A DNA stretch of 24,664 nucleotides from Bacillota bacterium (GTDB taxonomy: Bacteria; Bacillota; Clostridia; Saccharofermentanales; Fastidiosipilaceae): the NCBI GenBank assembly GCA_023388205.1, contig JAEWGS010000073.1, positions 1-24,664 of the forward strand. The letters run 5' to 3'. Below, one piece after another: positions 15,015 to 21,958 of the stretch. The notes under the pieces were generated by a model, which saw nothing but the letters and a program-made list of their open reading frames with translations, was not told where the DNA came from and searched no databases. Position 1 is the first letter of the stretch, and every line of letters begins with the position of its first letter. Both the position numbers and the translations under genes were made by a program.

Positions 15015-15260
15015 ATGCACGCGTTAGTGACAGTGTTGGGTGTTATTGATATTTTGCTTTGCATTGTGCTCGTCGGATTAGTGATGATGCAAGAGGGCTC
15101 GTCACAGGGCCTGGGAACCATTTCGGGTGGTGCGGATACTTTTTTTGGTCAGCACAAGGGCCGCAGCATTGATGCTTTGCTCAAGAAGATCACTTCTGTT
15201 TTGGTGATCGTATTCGTGATTATTACGGTGCTTTTGAACGTTTTGATTGATCGCGTTTGA
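15015..15260 (+). CDS. secG: Protein translocase subunit SecG
   Basis: This 81-residue membrane protein is the small third subunit of the SecYEG channel and aids protein export. It has two hydrophobic segments (residues about 4-24 and 57-77) and the conserved middle LVMMQEGSSQGLG...SGGADTFFGQ. Length is typical. GAGGAG at 15004-15009 precedes the ATG by five bases. secG directly before the RNase R gene is a common order in Bacillota. Here a strong terminator at 15307 separates them, so secG is probably its own unit. Confidence 0.93.
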   Translation: MHALVTVLGVIDILLCIVLVGLVMMQEGSSQGLGTISGGADTFFGQHKGRSIDALLKKITSVLVIVFVIITVLLNVLIDRV

Positions 15261-15306
15261 GTTTGACTTCATGCGGCATAGCCGCTTTTGGGTAATCAAT
15301 GAAGAG

Positions 15307-15337
15307 AAGCCGGTTACATCAGTGACTGGCTTTTTTT
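15307..15337 (+). terminator. Intrinsic terminator after secG
   Basis: AAGCCGGTTAC (15307-15317) pairs along its full 11 bases with GTGACTGGCTT (15322-15332), allowing two G-U pairs, around the loop ATCA. Seven T follow (15331-15337). A smaller hairpin, GCGGC-ATA-GCCGC plus TTTT, lies earlier at 15273-15288. Confidence 0.88.
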
Positions 15338-15485
15338 GTTTCAAAAAAACGGCCCAAGAGGACGAAAGAGAAAAGTTGTTCAAGAAGACAAAAGTGCAGG
15401 GATCTCCGTTGGTGAGGAGAAAAAAGCGCGTGCAGATTTCTTTTGTGTGCTTTGAAAAGCACAGAGCGGGTGAGGCGTGGTAAAC

Positions 15486-15503
15486 TGACAAAATACATTG
15501 TCA
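15486..15503. promoter_or_regulatory. Inverted repeat upstream of the RNase R gene
   Basis: TGACAA (15486-15491) and TTGTCA (15498-15503) are perfect inverted arms with a six-base spacer, 65 bases before the RNase R start. The form fits an operator for a dimeric regulator; no regulator can be named. Confidence 0.4.
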
Positions 15504-15522
15504 ATTGAACATGGGAACAAGA

Positions 15523-15554
15523 AGGTCCAGAGAAGGACCTAAGGTCTGCAGACC
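15523..15554 (+). promoter_or_regulatory. Leader hairpins just before the RNase R ribosome binding site
   Basis: AGGTCC (15523-15528) and GGACCT (15535-15540) form one hairpin with loop AGAGAA. The perfect palindrome GGTCTGCAGACC (15543-15554) follows and ends three bases before AGGAGG (15558-15563). Two hairpins this close to the site could control translation or stability of the mRNA. Confidence 0.45.
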
Positions 15555-15567
15555 GCCAGGAGGCAAG

Positions 15568-16494
15568 ATGGCAGAATTAATGGGAAATACGGCTGATCGA
15601 GCCGGACTTCGCTTCGTCAAAACAGATACACGACCCTCATTTTGGGTGACCCTAGAAGATGAAGCCGCAGCGGGCGTTCCGATTGGGATGAAGGTGCGCC
15701 TTTTTGTCGAGGATGAAGAATTAGAGCATTACACACAAGACCCGATGTATACACCGCAGGGGCGTATTTTAGAGGTGTTGGGGAATGCGAGCGATCCTGA
15801 CGTGGCGCTCAAGGCGATTATTGAAGCGTACGGTCTCAATTCTAATTTTGGGCCAGAGGTGGATGCGGAATTACAAAGCTTCCCTAAGTTCGTTGAAGAA
15901 GAGGATTTTCTGCCGCTCATTGAGCAAGGGCGCAGAGACCTTCGTGATTTACCGACTTTTACGCTTGATGGTTTGGATGCCAAAGATTTAGATGACGCGA
16001 TCTCCCTCGAAGATTTGGGCAATGGTCGCTGTCGCCTTTGGGTGCATATTGCGGATGTGACGCACTATGTTGAGGCGGGGTCGGCTTTGGATCAGCAGGC
16101 TTTTTTGCGCGGCAATTCAACTTACTTGCCCGGACAAGTTTTCCCGATGCTGCCGACGCGTTTGTCGAATGACCTGTGTTCACTCAATCCGGGTGTGCCG
16201 CGATTAGCTTTGAGTGTCGCGATGACCTATGACGCGCAGGGCCGTTTGCTTTTTAGCAAAATTTTCGAAACGGTGATACAAAGTGACTGGCGCGGAGATT
16301 ACACGAGTTTGTACGAGGCCTTTGAGCCCTTTGAACGCGATGAACTCGGCCGTTTGGAACTTAAAGAGCTTCAAGAACGCTTGCCAGAGCCTGCTCGAAA
16401 CTTAGCTTCGATGCTGGATTTATGCCGCCACCTGTCCTTTGATCTTCGCAAAAAACGTCAGCAAAGAGGCGCGCTGGACTTTTCATTTGAGTAG
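15568..16494 (+). CDS. rnr: Ribonuclease R, N-terminal part, ends at in-frame TAG
   Basis: These 308 codons hold one cold-shock/OB domain (residues about 10-75) and the first half of the RNB catalytic domain of RNase R, the 3'-to-5' exonuclease that degrades structured RNA. The metal-binding aspartates are present in TLDGLDAKDLDDAI (Asp134, 140, 142, 143), followed by RLWVHIADVTHYV and LSNDLCSLNPG. The frame then meets TAG at 16492-16494, inside the RNB domain, and continues in the same frame in the next entry. The ATG at 15568 has AGGAGG four bases upstream; starts at 15505 (TTG) and 15511 lack a site. The usual N-terminal winged helix and first cold-shock domain are absent, and the 307 bases before this start have no room for them. 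Without readthrough this fragment alone should be inactive. Confidence 0.85.
   Translation: MAELMGNTADRAGLRFVKTDTRPSFWVTLEDEAAAGVPIGMKVRLFVEDEELEHYTQDPMYTPQGRILEVLGNASDPDVALKAIIEAYGLNSNFGPEVDAELQSFPKFVEEEDFLPLIEQGRRDLRDLPTFTLDGLDAKDLDDAISLEDLGNGRCRLWVHIADVTHYVEAGSALDQQAFLRGNSTYLPGQVFPMLPTRLSNDLCSLNPGVPRLALSVAMTYDAQGRLLFSKIFETVIQSDWRGDYTSLYEAFEPFERDELGRLELKELQERLPEPARNLASMLDLCRHLSFDLRKKRQQRGALDFSFE
16492..16494 (+). other. In-frame amber codon inside the RNase R gene
   Basis: Reading on gives DFSFE-TAG-TKVLFDEDG, which aligns with the RNase R family pattern DFDFxEAKVLxDE (family sequence from memory), so the TAG stands at or next to a conserved Glu. Frames before and after are identical, so one base substitution (for example GAG to TAG) explains it and an insertion or deletion does not. 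No other stop interrupts the gene. Confidence 0.9.
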
Positions 16495-16500
16495 ACCAAG

Positions 16501-18318
16501 GTGCTCTTCGATGAGGATGGGGCTGTTTCGGGACTTGAGGCGCGTCAATCTTGTTGGACGGAGCAGATGATTGAAGAGTTCATGATTGCGGCGAACGAGC
16601 AAGTGGCTAAGTGGGCGCGAATGAAGCGTATTCCCGTGATGTACCGTGTGCATGGAGATCCAGATCGTGAACGCCTGACAGCCTTGGCTGATTTGGCAAG
16701 AGGGCTCAACATAGATTTGACCGTGCCTGAAGTGATTGACCCAACAGCTGTAAGTCTTTGGATCGAAAAAATCAAAGGCTGTCCCATGGAAGAAATGCTC
16801 ATGACGCTCATTTTGCGCAGCTTGGCAAAAGCGCGCTACGACGCCATTCCTTACGGTCACTTTGGTTTGGCTTTGGTCGACTATTGCCATTTCACCTCGC
16901 CGATTCGTCGATACAGCGATCTGTTTACGCATCGTGCGATCAAAAATGCCTTGGGTGGCTACAGTAATGCGCCGCTCAAACGTGAAGCCGCCTTTGTGGC
17001 AGAGCATATTTCTGAGACGGAGATCAATTCGACTGCGGCGGAGCAAGAAGCGACGAAACTCAGGATTTGCCAGTATATGGAAGCTTTCTTGTGGCATTGC
17101 TTTGAGGGTAAGATCACGGGCTTTTGTCCCGCGGGCGCCTTTGTCCGCCTTGAGAATACGGCAGAAGGTTTGCTGCTGTTCTCTGAGTTTGACGATGACT
17201 TCAGTTTGGACGATATCGGCCTTTTGGCAGAAGGGCAGCGCACGCATCGCTTGCTCAAGGTTGGCGATCAGGTGGAAGTTCAGGTTCAAAGCGTCAATTT
17301 GGCCTATCGTCGCATCGACTTTGGACTCTTAGAAGAGATGAAGCGTGAGACCAAGGATGAAGGCAAAAAAGCCCTTCCCGGCGAACGTCGCTTTAAGGCC
17401 AACAACAGTCGACTTTTTGTGATGCGTCAAGAAAAAACGGCGCAGCGTCCTTTGGCGAGAAAACGGCATTTGTTGCCTGTTGAAGATGAAGCGGAAGCGG
17501 AAAATCAGGAGAAAGAACGCATCGAAGTGCAGACGCTGGGGCGTATTCGTCCGCAGGAATTTGGCGCGGCGCGCTTCAAAGGTGCTGAGACAGATTCTGA
17601 CTTCGGGATCAATTCAGTCCGTGAACAAGGCGACGCAGAAGGTGCTGCGCGAAAGGCGCGTACGGATGCGCAAAAACGTCTGCCTTTGGGTGTGCGTCTG
17701 GGGGCTTTGAGACGGCGTGGGGGTGCTGAGCGTGGGCCGAGTTTTGCCGCGCGCCATTATGAAGTGCAGCGCCGAGACCTCGATGAATTGGATTTTAGAG
17801 GGAGACGACGCGCCGAAAAAAGAGATGACTTTGATGCCCATCAGAGCGGGAAGAGAACAGCGACGGTCGGCAAGCATGAAGCGACGAGATCGACGGAGCA
17901 AAAGCTGAGCCGCGGAAGAGGTCGTGCGTTTAGATGGGACGAGGATCAGCCAACACAGCGTCACAGCCGCCGCGATGCTGCTTGGGTGAATCAAGATGGA
18001 GATAGAGACAATCTTTCTAAAAAGCGTCGTCAGGACCTTTTCCGAGGTGATCGAGAAAAGGGCGGGAAGACGGCTGATGAAAAGAGACCGCGTCGTTTTG
18101 GCGAGAAAAATGAGAGAACGAGGAGCAAGCGACTGAGTGGAGAGTCTCAAGCTCAAGGCCGCGGTGCAGCTCAATTTTCAGATGAACGTAAAGGCAAAGG
18201 CAAAGCCTTTGGCAAGGGGAAAGGCAAAGGTTACGGTCAAGGCCGTGGCCTTGGCCGGAACCAGTCTAAGGGAAAGGGTCGCGGCTTTGGATCTAAGATG
18301 GGGCATGGACATCGATGA
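16501..18318 (+). CDS. rnr: Ribonuclease R, C-terminal part with long basic tail
   Basis: This frame continues the RNase R gene after the TAG. It holds the second half of the RNB domain (IEEFMIAANEQVAKW, HFGLALVDYCHFTSPIRRYSDL), an S1 RNA-binding domain (fragment residues about 201-275) and then a tail of about 325 residues rich in Arg, Lys, Gly, Asp and Glu, ending in KGKGKAFGKGKGKGYGQGRG-like repeats. RNase R proteins commonly have a basic C-terminal tail, but usually far shorter. A GTG at 16501 could restart translation, but no good ribosome binding site precedes it; 16495 is simply the next codon of the full gene. The stop overlaps the mtaB start (ATGA at 18315-18318), so mtaB depends on translation reaching here. 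The tail's coding bases are repetitive near the end. Confidence 0.85.
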   Translation: MLFDEDGAVSGLEARQSCWTEQMIEEFMIAANEQVAKWARMKRIPVMYRVHGDPDRERLTALADLARGLNIDLTVPEVIDPTAVSLWIEKIKGCPMEEMLMTLILRSLAKARYDAIPYGHFGLALVDYCHFTSPIRRYSDLFTHRAIKNALGGYSNAPLKREAAFVAEHISETEINSTAAEQEATKLRICQYMEAFLWHCFEGKITGFCPAGAFVRLENTAEGLLLFSEFDDDFSLDDIGLLAEGQRTHRLLKVGDQVEVQVQSVNLAYRRIDFGLLEEMKRETKDEGKKALPGERRFKANNSRLFVMRQEKTAQRPLARKRHLLPVEDEAEAENQEKERIEVQTLGRIRPQEFGAARFKGAETDSDFGINSVREQGDAEGAARKARTDAQKRLPLGVRLGALRRRGGAERGPSFAARHYEVQRRDLDELDFRGRRRAEKRDDFDAHQSGKRTATVGKHEATRSTEQKLSRGRGRAFRWDEDQPTQRHSRRDAAWVNQDGDRDNLSKKRRQDLFRGDREKGGKTADEKRPRRFGEKNERTRSKRLSGESQAQGRGAAQFSDERKGKGKAFGKGKGKGYGQGRGLGRNQSKGKGRGFGSKMGHGHR

Positions 18319-19877
18319 GTGTTAAATTTTGCATCCATACTTTGGGCTGCCGAGTCAACCAATATGAAAGCGATGCGATTGCTGCAAATTTGGAAGCGGC
18401 GGGTTGGATTCCTTGCAAGCCGAACGAAGGTCCAGACGTCGCCATTGTGCACACCTGCGCGGTGACCCAGGAGGCGACGCGTAAATCTGGCCAGATGATC
18501 CGACGCATGAAGCAGCGTTTTCAGGCGAAATTGGTGGTGGCTTTGGGCTGTCAGGTGGAACTTCTGGACGGATCGTCTGAGGCGGATTTAGCGCTGGGAA
18601 ATCGCAAAAAAAATCTGGCACACGAAGCGATTTTAGAGGCGTATGAGGCTTATCAGGAAGGGCGTTTAGTGACTGAAAGCGATCAGCTTTTTGCCTTTTC
18701 AGATGAGGCGCGCCCCTCAGAGGCTGTCGATACAAGTCGTGCAAAGGAGCTTTTGCAAGCCAATGATAGAAAGCTTCAGCATGCGACGGCTCAGCCGCAG
18801 CATCGGACGAGCGAGTCTCGACCTACGGCGGGGCAGCTCCCCAATGCGACGAGCGCAGGGCAAGCCAGCAGGCCACGGATGGTCTTGGGCGGCATTCGCC
18901 AAGAATCCTTGATTTGTCACCAGATGAATGATCGTACGGAAGACAAAAGAGGGCAGCGCATCTTTGCTGAAACTGGCGCGGTGACAGAGCAACAGGGAAC
19001 ACGCGCTTATATCAAAGTCCAAGACGGCTGTGACATGCGTTGCACTTATTGCGCGATTCATACGGCGCGCGGGGCTTCCTGCTCGAGGTCTTTTGAGGCG
19101 GTGCTTGAAGAAGCGAGAGCTTTGCTGCGTCGCGGCTATCGGGAACTGGTCTTGACGGGCATCGAAGTCGCGGCTTATGGCTACGATTTGGACGAAAAAA
19201 AGCGTCTCATCGATTTGCTTGAGGCGATCGACAGTATGCCGGGCTTGGATCGCTTGCTGACGGCTTCTTTGGACCCTAGGATTGCGAGCGAGGACTTCGC
19301 TTCACGGGTCTCGAAACTACAGCATTTTGGGGCGCACTTTCACTTATCCTTGCAGTCGGGCGCGACGAGCGTCTTGAGACGCATGAAACGGCCTTATACT
19401 GCAGAAGCCTACCAAAAGGCCTGCGACCGTTTGAAACGTCACCTGCCAGATGTGAATCTGACGACGGATTTGATTGTGGGCTTTCCGGGTGAAACGGAAG
19501 AAGAGCACGCAGCTTCACTGGCCTTTGTCCGCGGGATTGGCTTTAGTGATTTACATATTTTCCCTTATTCCGACCGACCCGGTACAGAAGCCAGCCAGAT
19601 GCCCCAAAAGGTCGCCCCAGATCAGATCAAAAAACGTATGAAAGACTTTCAGAAGCTGCGTCAGGAGCTTTGGAAACAGCGGGCAAGTGAGGAATTTCAT
19701 CGCGAACATGACGTGTTAGTTGAACAGATTGAAGCGCGTGAGGCGCTAGGCTACAGCAGAAACTATTTGCCTATGCGTGTATCGGGCGCGATTCAAAATG
19801 TGCAGGTCGGACAAGTTTTGCATTGTCAGGTGATCGGTTCGGACGATAAAGCGCTGCTCGCCATTGCCAAAGCCTGA
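18315..19877 (+). CDS. mtaB: tRNA ms2t6A37 methylthiotransferase MtaB
   Basis: This 520-residue radical-SAM enzyme adds a methylthio group to N6-threonylcarbamoyladenosine at tRNA position 37. The N-terminal domain has the three cluster-binding Cys (Cys12 in TLGCRVNQYES, Cys48 in HTCAVT, Cys79 in ALGCQVE); the radical-SAM motif is CDMRCTYC (residues 239-246), followed by LTGIEVAAYGYDL and a C-terminal TRAM-like domain. MtaB proteins are usually near 430-450 residues; this one has an extra Ala/Gln/Ser/Arg/Pro-rich stretch of about 90 residues (about 125-215) between the first two domains. MtaB rather than MiaB or RimO is favoured by TLGCRVNQYES and the neighbourhood. The ATG overlaps the RNase R stop by four bases, which indicates translational coupling. 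Confidence 0.9.
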   Translation: MSVKFCIHTLGCRVNQYESDAIAANLEAAGWIPCKPNEGPDVAIVHTCAVTQEATRKSGQMIRRMKQRFQAKLVVALGCQVELLDGSSEADLALGNRKKNLAHEAILEAYEAYQEGRLVTESDQLFAFSDEARPSEAVDTSRAKELLQANDRKLQHATAQPQHRTSESRPTAGQLPNATSAGQASRPRMVLGGIRQESLICHQMNDRTEDKRGQRIFAETGAVTEQQGTRAYIKVQDGCDMRCTYCAIHTARGASCSRSFEAVLEEARALLRRGYRELVLTGIEVAAYGYDLDEKKRLIDLLEAIDSMPGLDRLLTASLDPRIASEDFASRVSKLQHFGAHFHLSLQSGATSVLRRMKRPYTAEAYQKACDRLKRHLPDVNLTTDLIVGFPGETEEEHAASLAFVRGIGFSDLHIFPYSDRPGTEASQMPQKVAPDQIKKRMKDFQKLRQELWKQRASEEFHREHDVLVEQIEAREALGYSRNYLPMRVSGAIQNVQVGQVLHCQVIGSDDKALLAIAKA

Positions 19878-19911
19878 TACAATGGGATGAGGTAACTGGG
19901 AGGTGATAGCA

Positions 19912-20169
19912 ATGGTTGATCATGGTACGACCCGTTTTGAGTTGAAGAATGACAAGACAAAAGAAACCGAAGACATCATGGGTCAGGTGCTCAAGGCGCT
20001 GGACGAGAAAGGGTACAATCCGATTAACCAGGTGGTCGGGTATTTCTTATCGGGAGATCCTACGTATATTACCAACCACAACGGGGCGCGCGGCGTCATT
20101 CGCCGTTTGGAGCGTGATGAGCTGCTTGAGGTGATTTTACGAGAGTATTTCAAACGCTTTGAACGTTGA
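19912..20169 (+). CDS. ireB: IreB family regulatory protein (DUF965)
   Basis: This 85-residue cytoplasmic protein matches IreB (UPF0297/DUF965), a small phosphoprotein that in Enterococcus is a target of the PASTA kinase IreK and lowers cephalosporin resistance. Conserved stretches are FELKNDKTKETEDIMGQVLKAL (split as seen in residues 8-29), GYNPINQVVGYFLSGDPTYI and NHNGARGVIRRLERDELLE. The ATG at 19912 follows GGGAGG by nine bases; a GTG at 19903 is inside the site region. It lies 34 bases after mtaB and is followed by a terminator. ireB directly before ruvX is a common order in Bacillota. The kinase is not in this window. Confidence 0.92.
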   Translation: MVDHGTTRFELKNDKTKETEDIMGQVLKALDEKGYNPINQVVGYFLSGDPTYITNHNGARGVIRRLERDELLEVILREYFKRFER

Positions 20170-20257
20170 ATGATCAGGATCGATGCTCACGGATAAAAAC
20201 GGATTCTAAGGCCTGCGAAGGTGTAATTCGGACGTTCGATTTAAGCTCTGATAATGT

Positions 20258-20288
20258 TGCGCTTCGAGAAATCGAGGCGCACATTTTT
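20258..20288 (+). terminator. Intrinsic terminator after ireB
   Basis: TGCGCTTCGA (20258-20267) and TCGAGGCGCA (20272-20281) form a ten-base-pair stem with one G-U pair and a GAAA tetraloop, followed after two bases by five T (20284-20288). It stands 34 bases before the ruvX start, so ruvX either has its own promoter or depends on readthrough. Confidence 0.75.
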
Positions 20289-20321
20289 ATATAAGATGGA
20301 AGTGTAGAGGTAAGGTGCAAG

Positions 20322-20744
20322 GTGAAACGCATACTGGCGATGGACTATGGAACGCGTCGAATAGGGATTGCAATCAGCGATCCTTTGGGGATGATCGCCC
20401 AAGGTTTAGAGACCATTCCAAACAGCCTCAAGGAGCGCGAGGCGGCTTTGACGCGTGTCAAAACTTTGCTTGAAACCTATGAGATTGAAGATTTCGTCGT
20501 CGGCTTACCTTTGCGCACAGACGGCAAAGAGTCTGAGTCTGAACGCAAAGTGCGTGAATTTATTTCTGAGTTAAACTTAGCGGACAAGATCCGTGTCCAT
20601 TTCGTCGATGAACGTTATTCGACGACGTTGGGCCATCGGCTTTTGAATGAAAGCGGCCAACGCAAGGGTCAAAAAGCGAAGCGGCAAGTCATCGACCAAG
20701 TGGCGGCTTGTGTGTTTTTGCAAGATTATTTGGATCACCATTGA
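20322..20744 (+). CDS. ruvX: RuvX/YqgF, putative 16S rRNA processing nuclease
   Basis: This 140-residue protein has the RNase H-like fold of YqgF/RuvX, annotated as a Holliday junction resolvase homologue and shown in E. coli to help process the 5' end of 16S rRNA. It shows the first catalytic Asp in ILAMDYGTRRIGIAISDP, then VVGLPLRTDGKES, VHFVDERYSTT and a final Asp in IDQVAACVFLQ. Length is typical. The start is GTG at 20322 with a GAGGTAAGG region upstream. It lies between ireB and the DUF1292 gene, the usual order in Bacillota. Confidence 0.92.
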   Translation: MKRILAMDYGTRRIGIAISDPLGMIAQGLETIPNSLKEREAALTRVKTLLETYEIEDFVVGLPLRTDGKESESERKVREFISELNLADKIRVHFVDERYSTTLGHRLLNESGQRKGQKAKRQVIDQVAACVFLQDYLDHH

Positions 20745-20836
20745 GATAGAACGAGTTTGTTTGGGGGATTCTTTGAGCGGTGCAGCACGCAGGCGGAAAA
20801 AGGCTTTGGACTCTTTGAATTTGATAAAAATGACTG

Positions 20837-20845
20837 TGTTATAAT
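20837..20845 (+). promoter_or_regulatory. Extended -10 promoter of the DUF1292 gene
   Basis: TGTTATAAT at 20837-20845 is a perfect TATAAT with the TGn extension. TTGAAT (20815-20820) may act as a weak -35 element at a long 19-base spacing. It lies 70 bases before the ATG at 20915. Confidence 0.6.
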
Positions 20846-20914
20846 GCACGCATTCAGGATGAGCTTTTGAAGAATAAAATATGAGCTCGTTGGGTATCGT
20901 CTTAGGAGGTACGT

Positions 20915-21373
20915 ATGTTTTTAGAAGATCAAGATCACTTGACGCATGAGAACCAGGAACTAGATGAAGGCCTGGAAACTGTGATTGAGGGCGCCTTCGA
21001 TGACGATGAGGACATGGAAGACGTTGAGATTATCACGATGATTGACGAGGAAACCGATGAGAGCTTCTCGTTCATGGTGGCCTATGATTTCACATTGGAC
21101 GACGATCTCTATCACGTTTTGATTTCCATGGATGATGAAGAGCCGATCGCGCTGTTTGCGCGCAAGATTGAGCTTGAAGACGGAAGCTTAGGCTACGAGA
21201 CGGTCGATGAGGATGAGTTCCCGAGAGTCTTTGCTGAATATGAGCGTCTCTGCGAAGAGATGGATGAAGAAGAGGACGAGGACTACGAGCTCAATTATCT
21301 CGATGAAGATGATGAGCACGATCACGACCACGATCATCACCATGACTGTGGTTGCGGCTGTCATCACGACTAA
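20915..21373 (+). CDS. DUF1292 protein with His/Cys-rich C-terminus
   Basis: This 152-residue acidic protein matches the DUF1292 (YrzB-like) family, whose role is unknown. The core VEIITMIDEETDESFSFM and YHVLISMDDEEPIALFARK (residues about 35-90) is typical; ETVDEDEFPRVFAEYERL closes the domain. What stands out is the tail HDHDHDHHHDCGCGCHHD, which looks able to bind a soft metal such as zinc, nickel or copper; the family often lacks it. AGGAGG lies seven bases before the ATG. It has its own extended -10 promoter and no signal peptide, so it should be cytoplasmic. The function is not known. Confidence 0.85.
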   Translation: MFLEDQDHLTHENQELDEGLETVIEGAFDDDEDMEDVEIITMIDEETDESFSFMVAYDFTLDDDLYHVLISMDDEEPIALFARKIELEDGSLGYETVDEDEFPRVFAEYERLCEEMDEEEDEDYELNYLDEDDEHDHDHDHHHDCGCGCHHD

Positions 21374-21546
21374 GGCGGCTGAGCGTGAGCTTTCGTGTCT
21401 GATCTTTTAACCTAAGTTGTGTTTTTGCGGAGGCATGCTTTTTGATCCTTCTGTGGGTTTGATTGATTTGAGACGCGATCACCTGCGAGGCGCGATAACT
21501 TGCGTTGAGCTTAAATCGCATTTCTTTGTTCGATGAACATGACGAG

Positions 21547-21573
21547 AACGCTGGGCTTTGCTCAGCGTTTTTT
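21547..21573 (+). terminator. Intrinsic terminator between the two DUF1292-like genes
   Basis: AACGCTGGGC (21547-21556) pairs with GCTCAGCGTT (21560-21569), with one G-U pair, around TTT. A run of six T (21568-21573) follows. It ends the first DUF1292 transcript. Confidence 0.88.
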
Positions 21574-21635
21574 CTTCGTTCACTGATTTTGAACGGAGCT
21601 GGGGTAAAATGAGATGAATTCGAAAGAGGTGTAGT

Positions 21636-21950
21636 ATGGCTAAAATTTTCACTGAAGATCCATCTCAACGGCTTATGGTGATTCAAGATGTAGACACGGC
21701 TTACGAGTTTTATATGACCTTGGTGGACCGTTTCCCTTTTGAGGGTAAGACTTATGTGGCGATGTTGCCTTATGAACCCGATGATGGTGAACATACGGAT
21801 CCTGAGTTTGTTTTGATGGAAGATATTTCAAAAAGTCCCAATGAGGGTCGCTACCGGTCGATTCGCAATCGTCATGAGCGAAAGCGCGCCTTCGACCATT
21901 TTTTGCAGCGCATTCAGATGGGCCATGTGCTGATTGATGAAGAGGCGTGA
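21636..21950 (+). CDS. Second DUF1292-like protein
   Basis: This 104-residue protein resembles the DUF1292 family in its middle part: FPFEGKTYVAMLPYEPDDGE followed by EFVLMEDISKS and an RHERKRAFDHFLQ helix near the end. The match is weaker than for the gene at 20915, and it is basic toward the C-terminus instead of acidic. It has no membrane segment. AGAGGTG precedes the ATG at 21636. The stop (21948-21950) is eight bases before the ATG of the DUF2156 gene, so the two are probably co-transcribed. Function unknown. Confidence 0.7.
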   Translation: MAKIFTEDPSQRLMVIQDVDTAYEFYMTLVDRFPFEGKTYVAMLPYEPDDGEHTDPEFVLMEDISKSPNEGRYRSIRNRHERKRAFDHFLQRIQMGHVLIDEEA

Positions 21951-21958
21951 GTCATTTT

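Noticed and set aside
16480..16510. Frameshift as the cause of the split RNase R gene
   Set aside because: The RNase R reading frame is the same before and after the stop, so a substitution, not an insertion or deletion, accounts for it.
16483..17289. Long open frame (268 codons) on the minus strand inside the RNase R gene
   Set aside because: It is antisense to a well-conserved coding region, has no recognisable domain and no ribosome binding site; it is a shadow of the real gene.
17614..18174. Open frame of 186 codons on the minus strand opposite the RNase R tail
   Set aside because: The Ser/Leu-rich product is what Arg/Lys/Asp-rich codons give when read in reverse; no start site or motif supports it.
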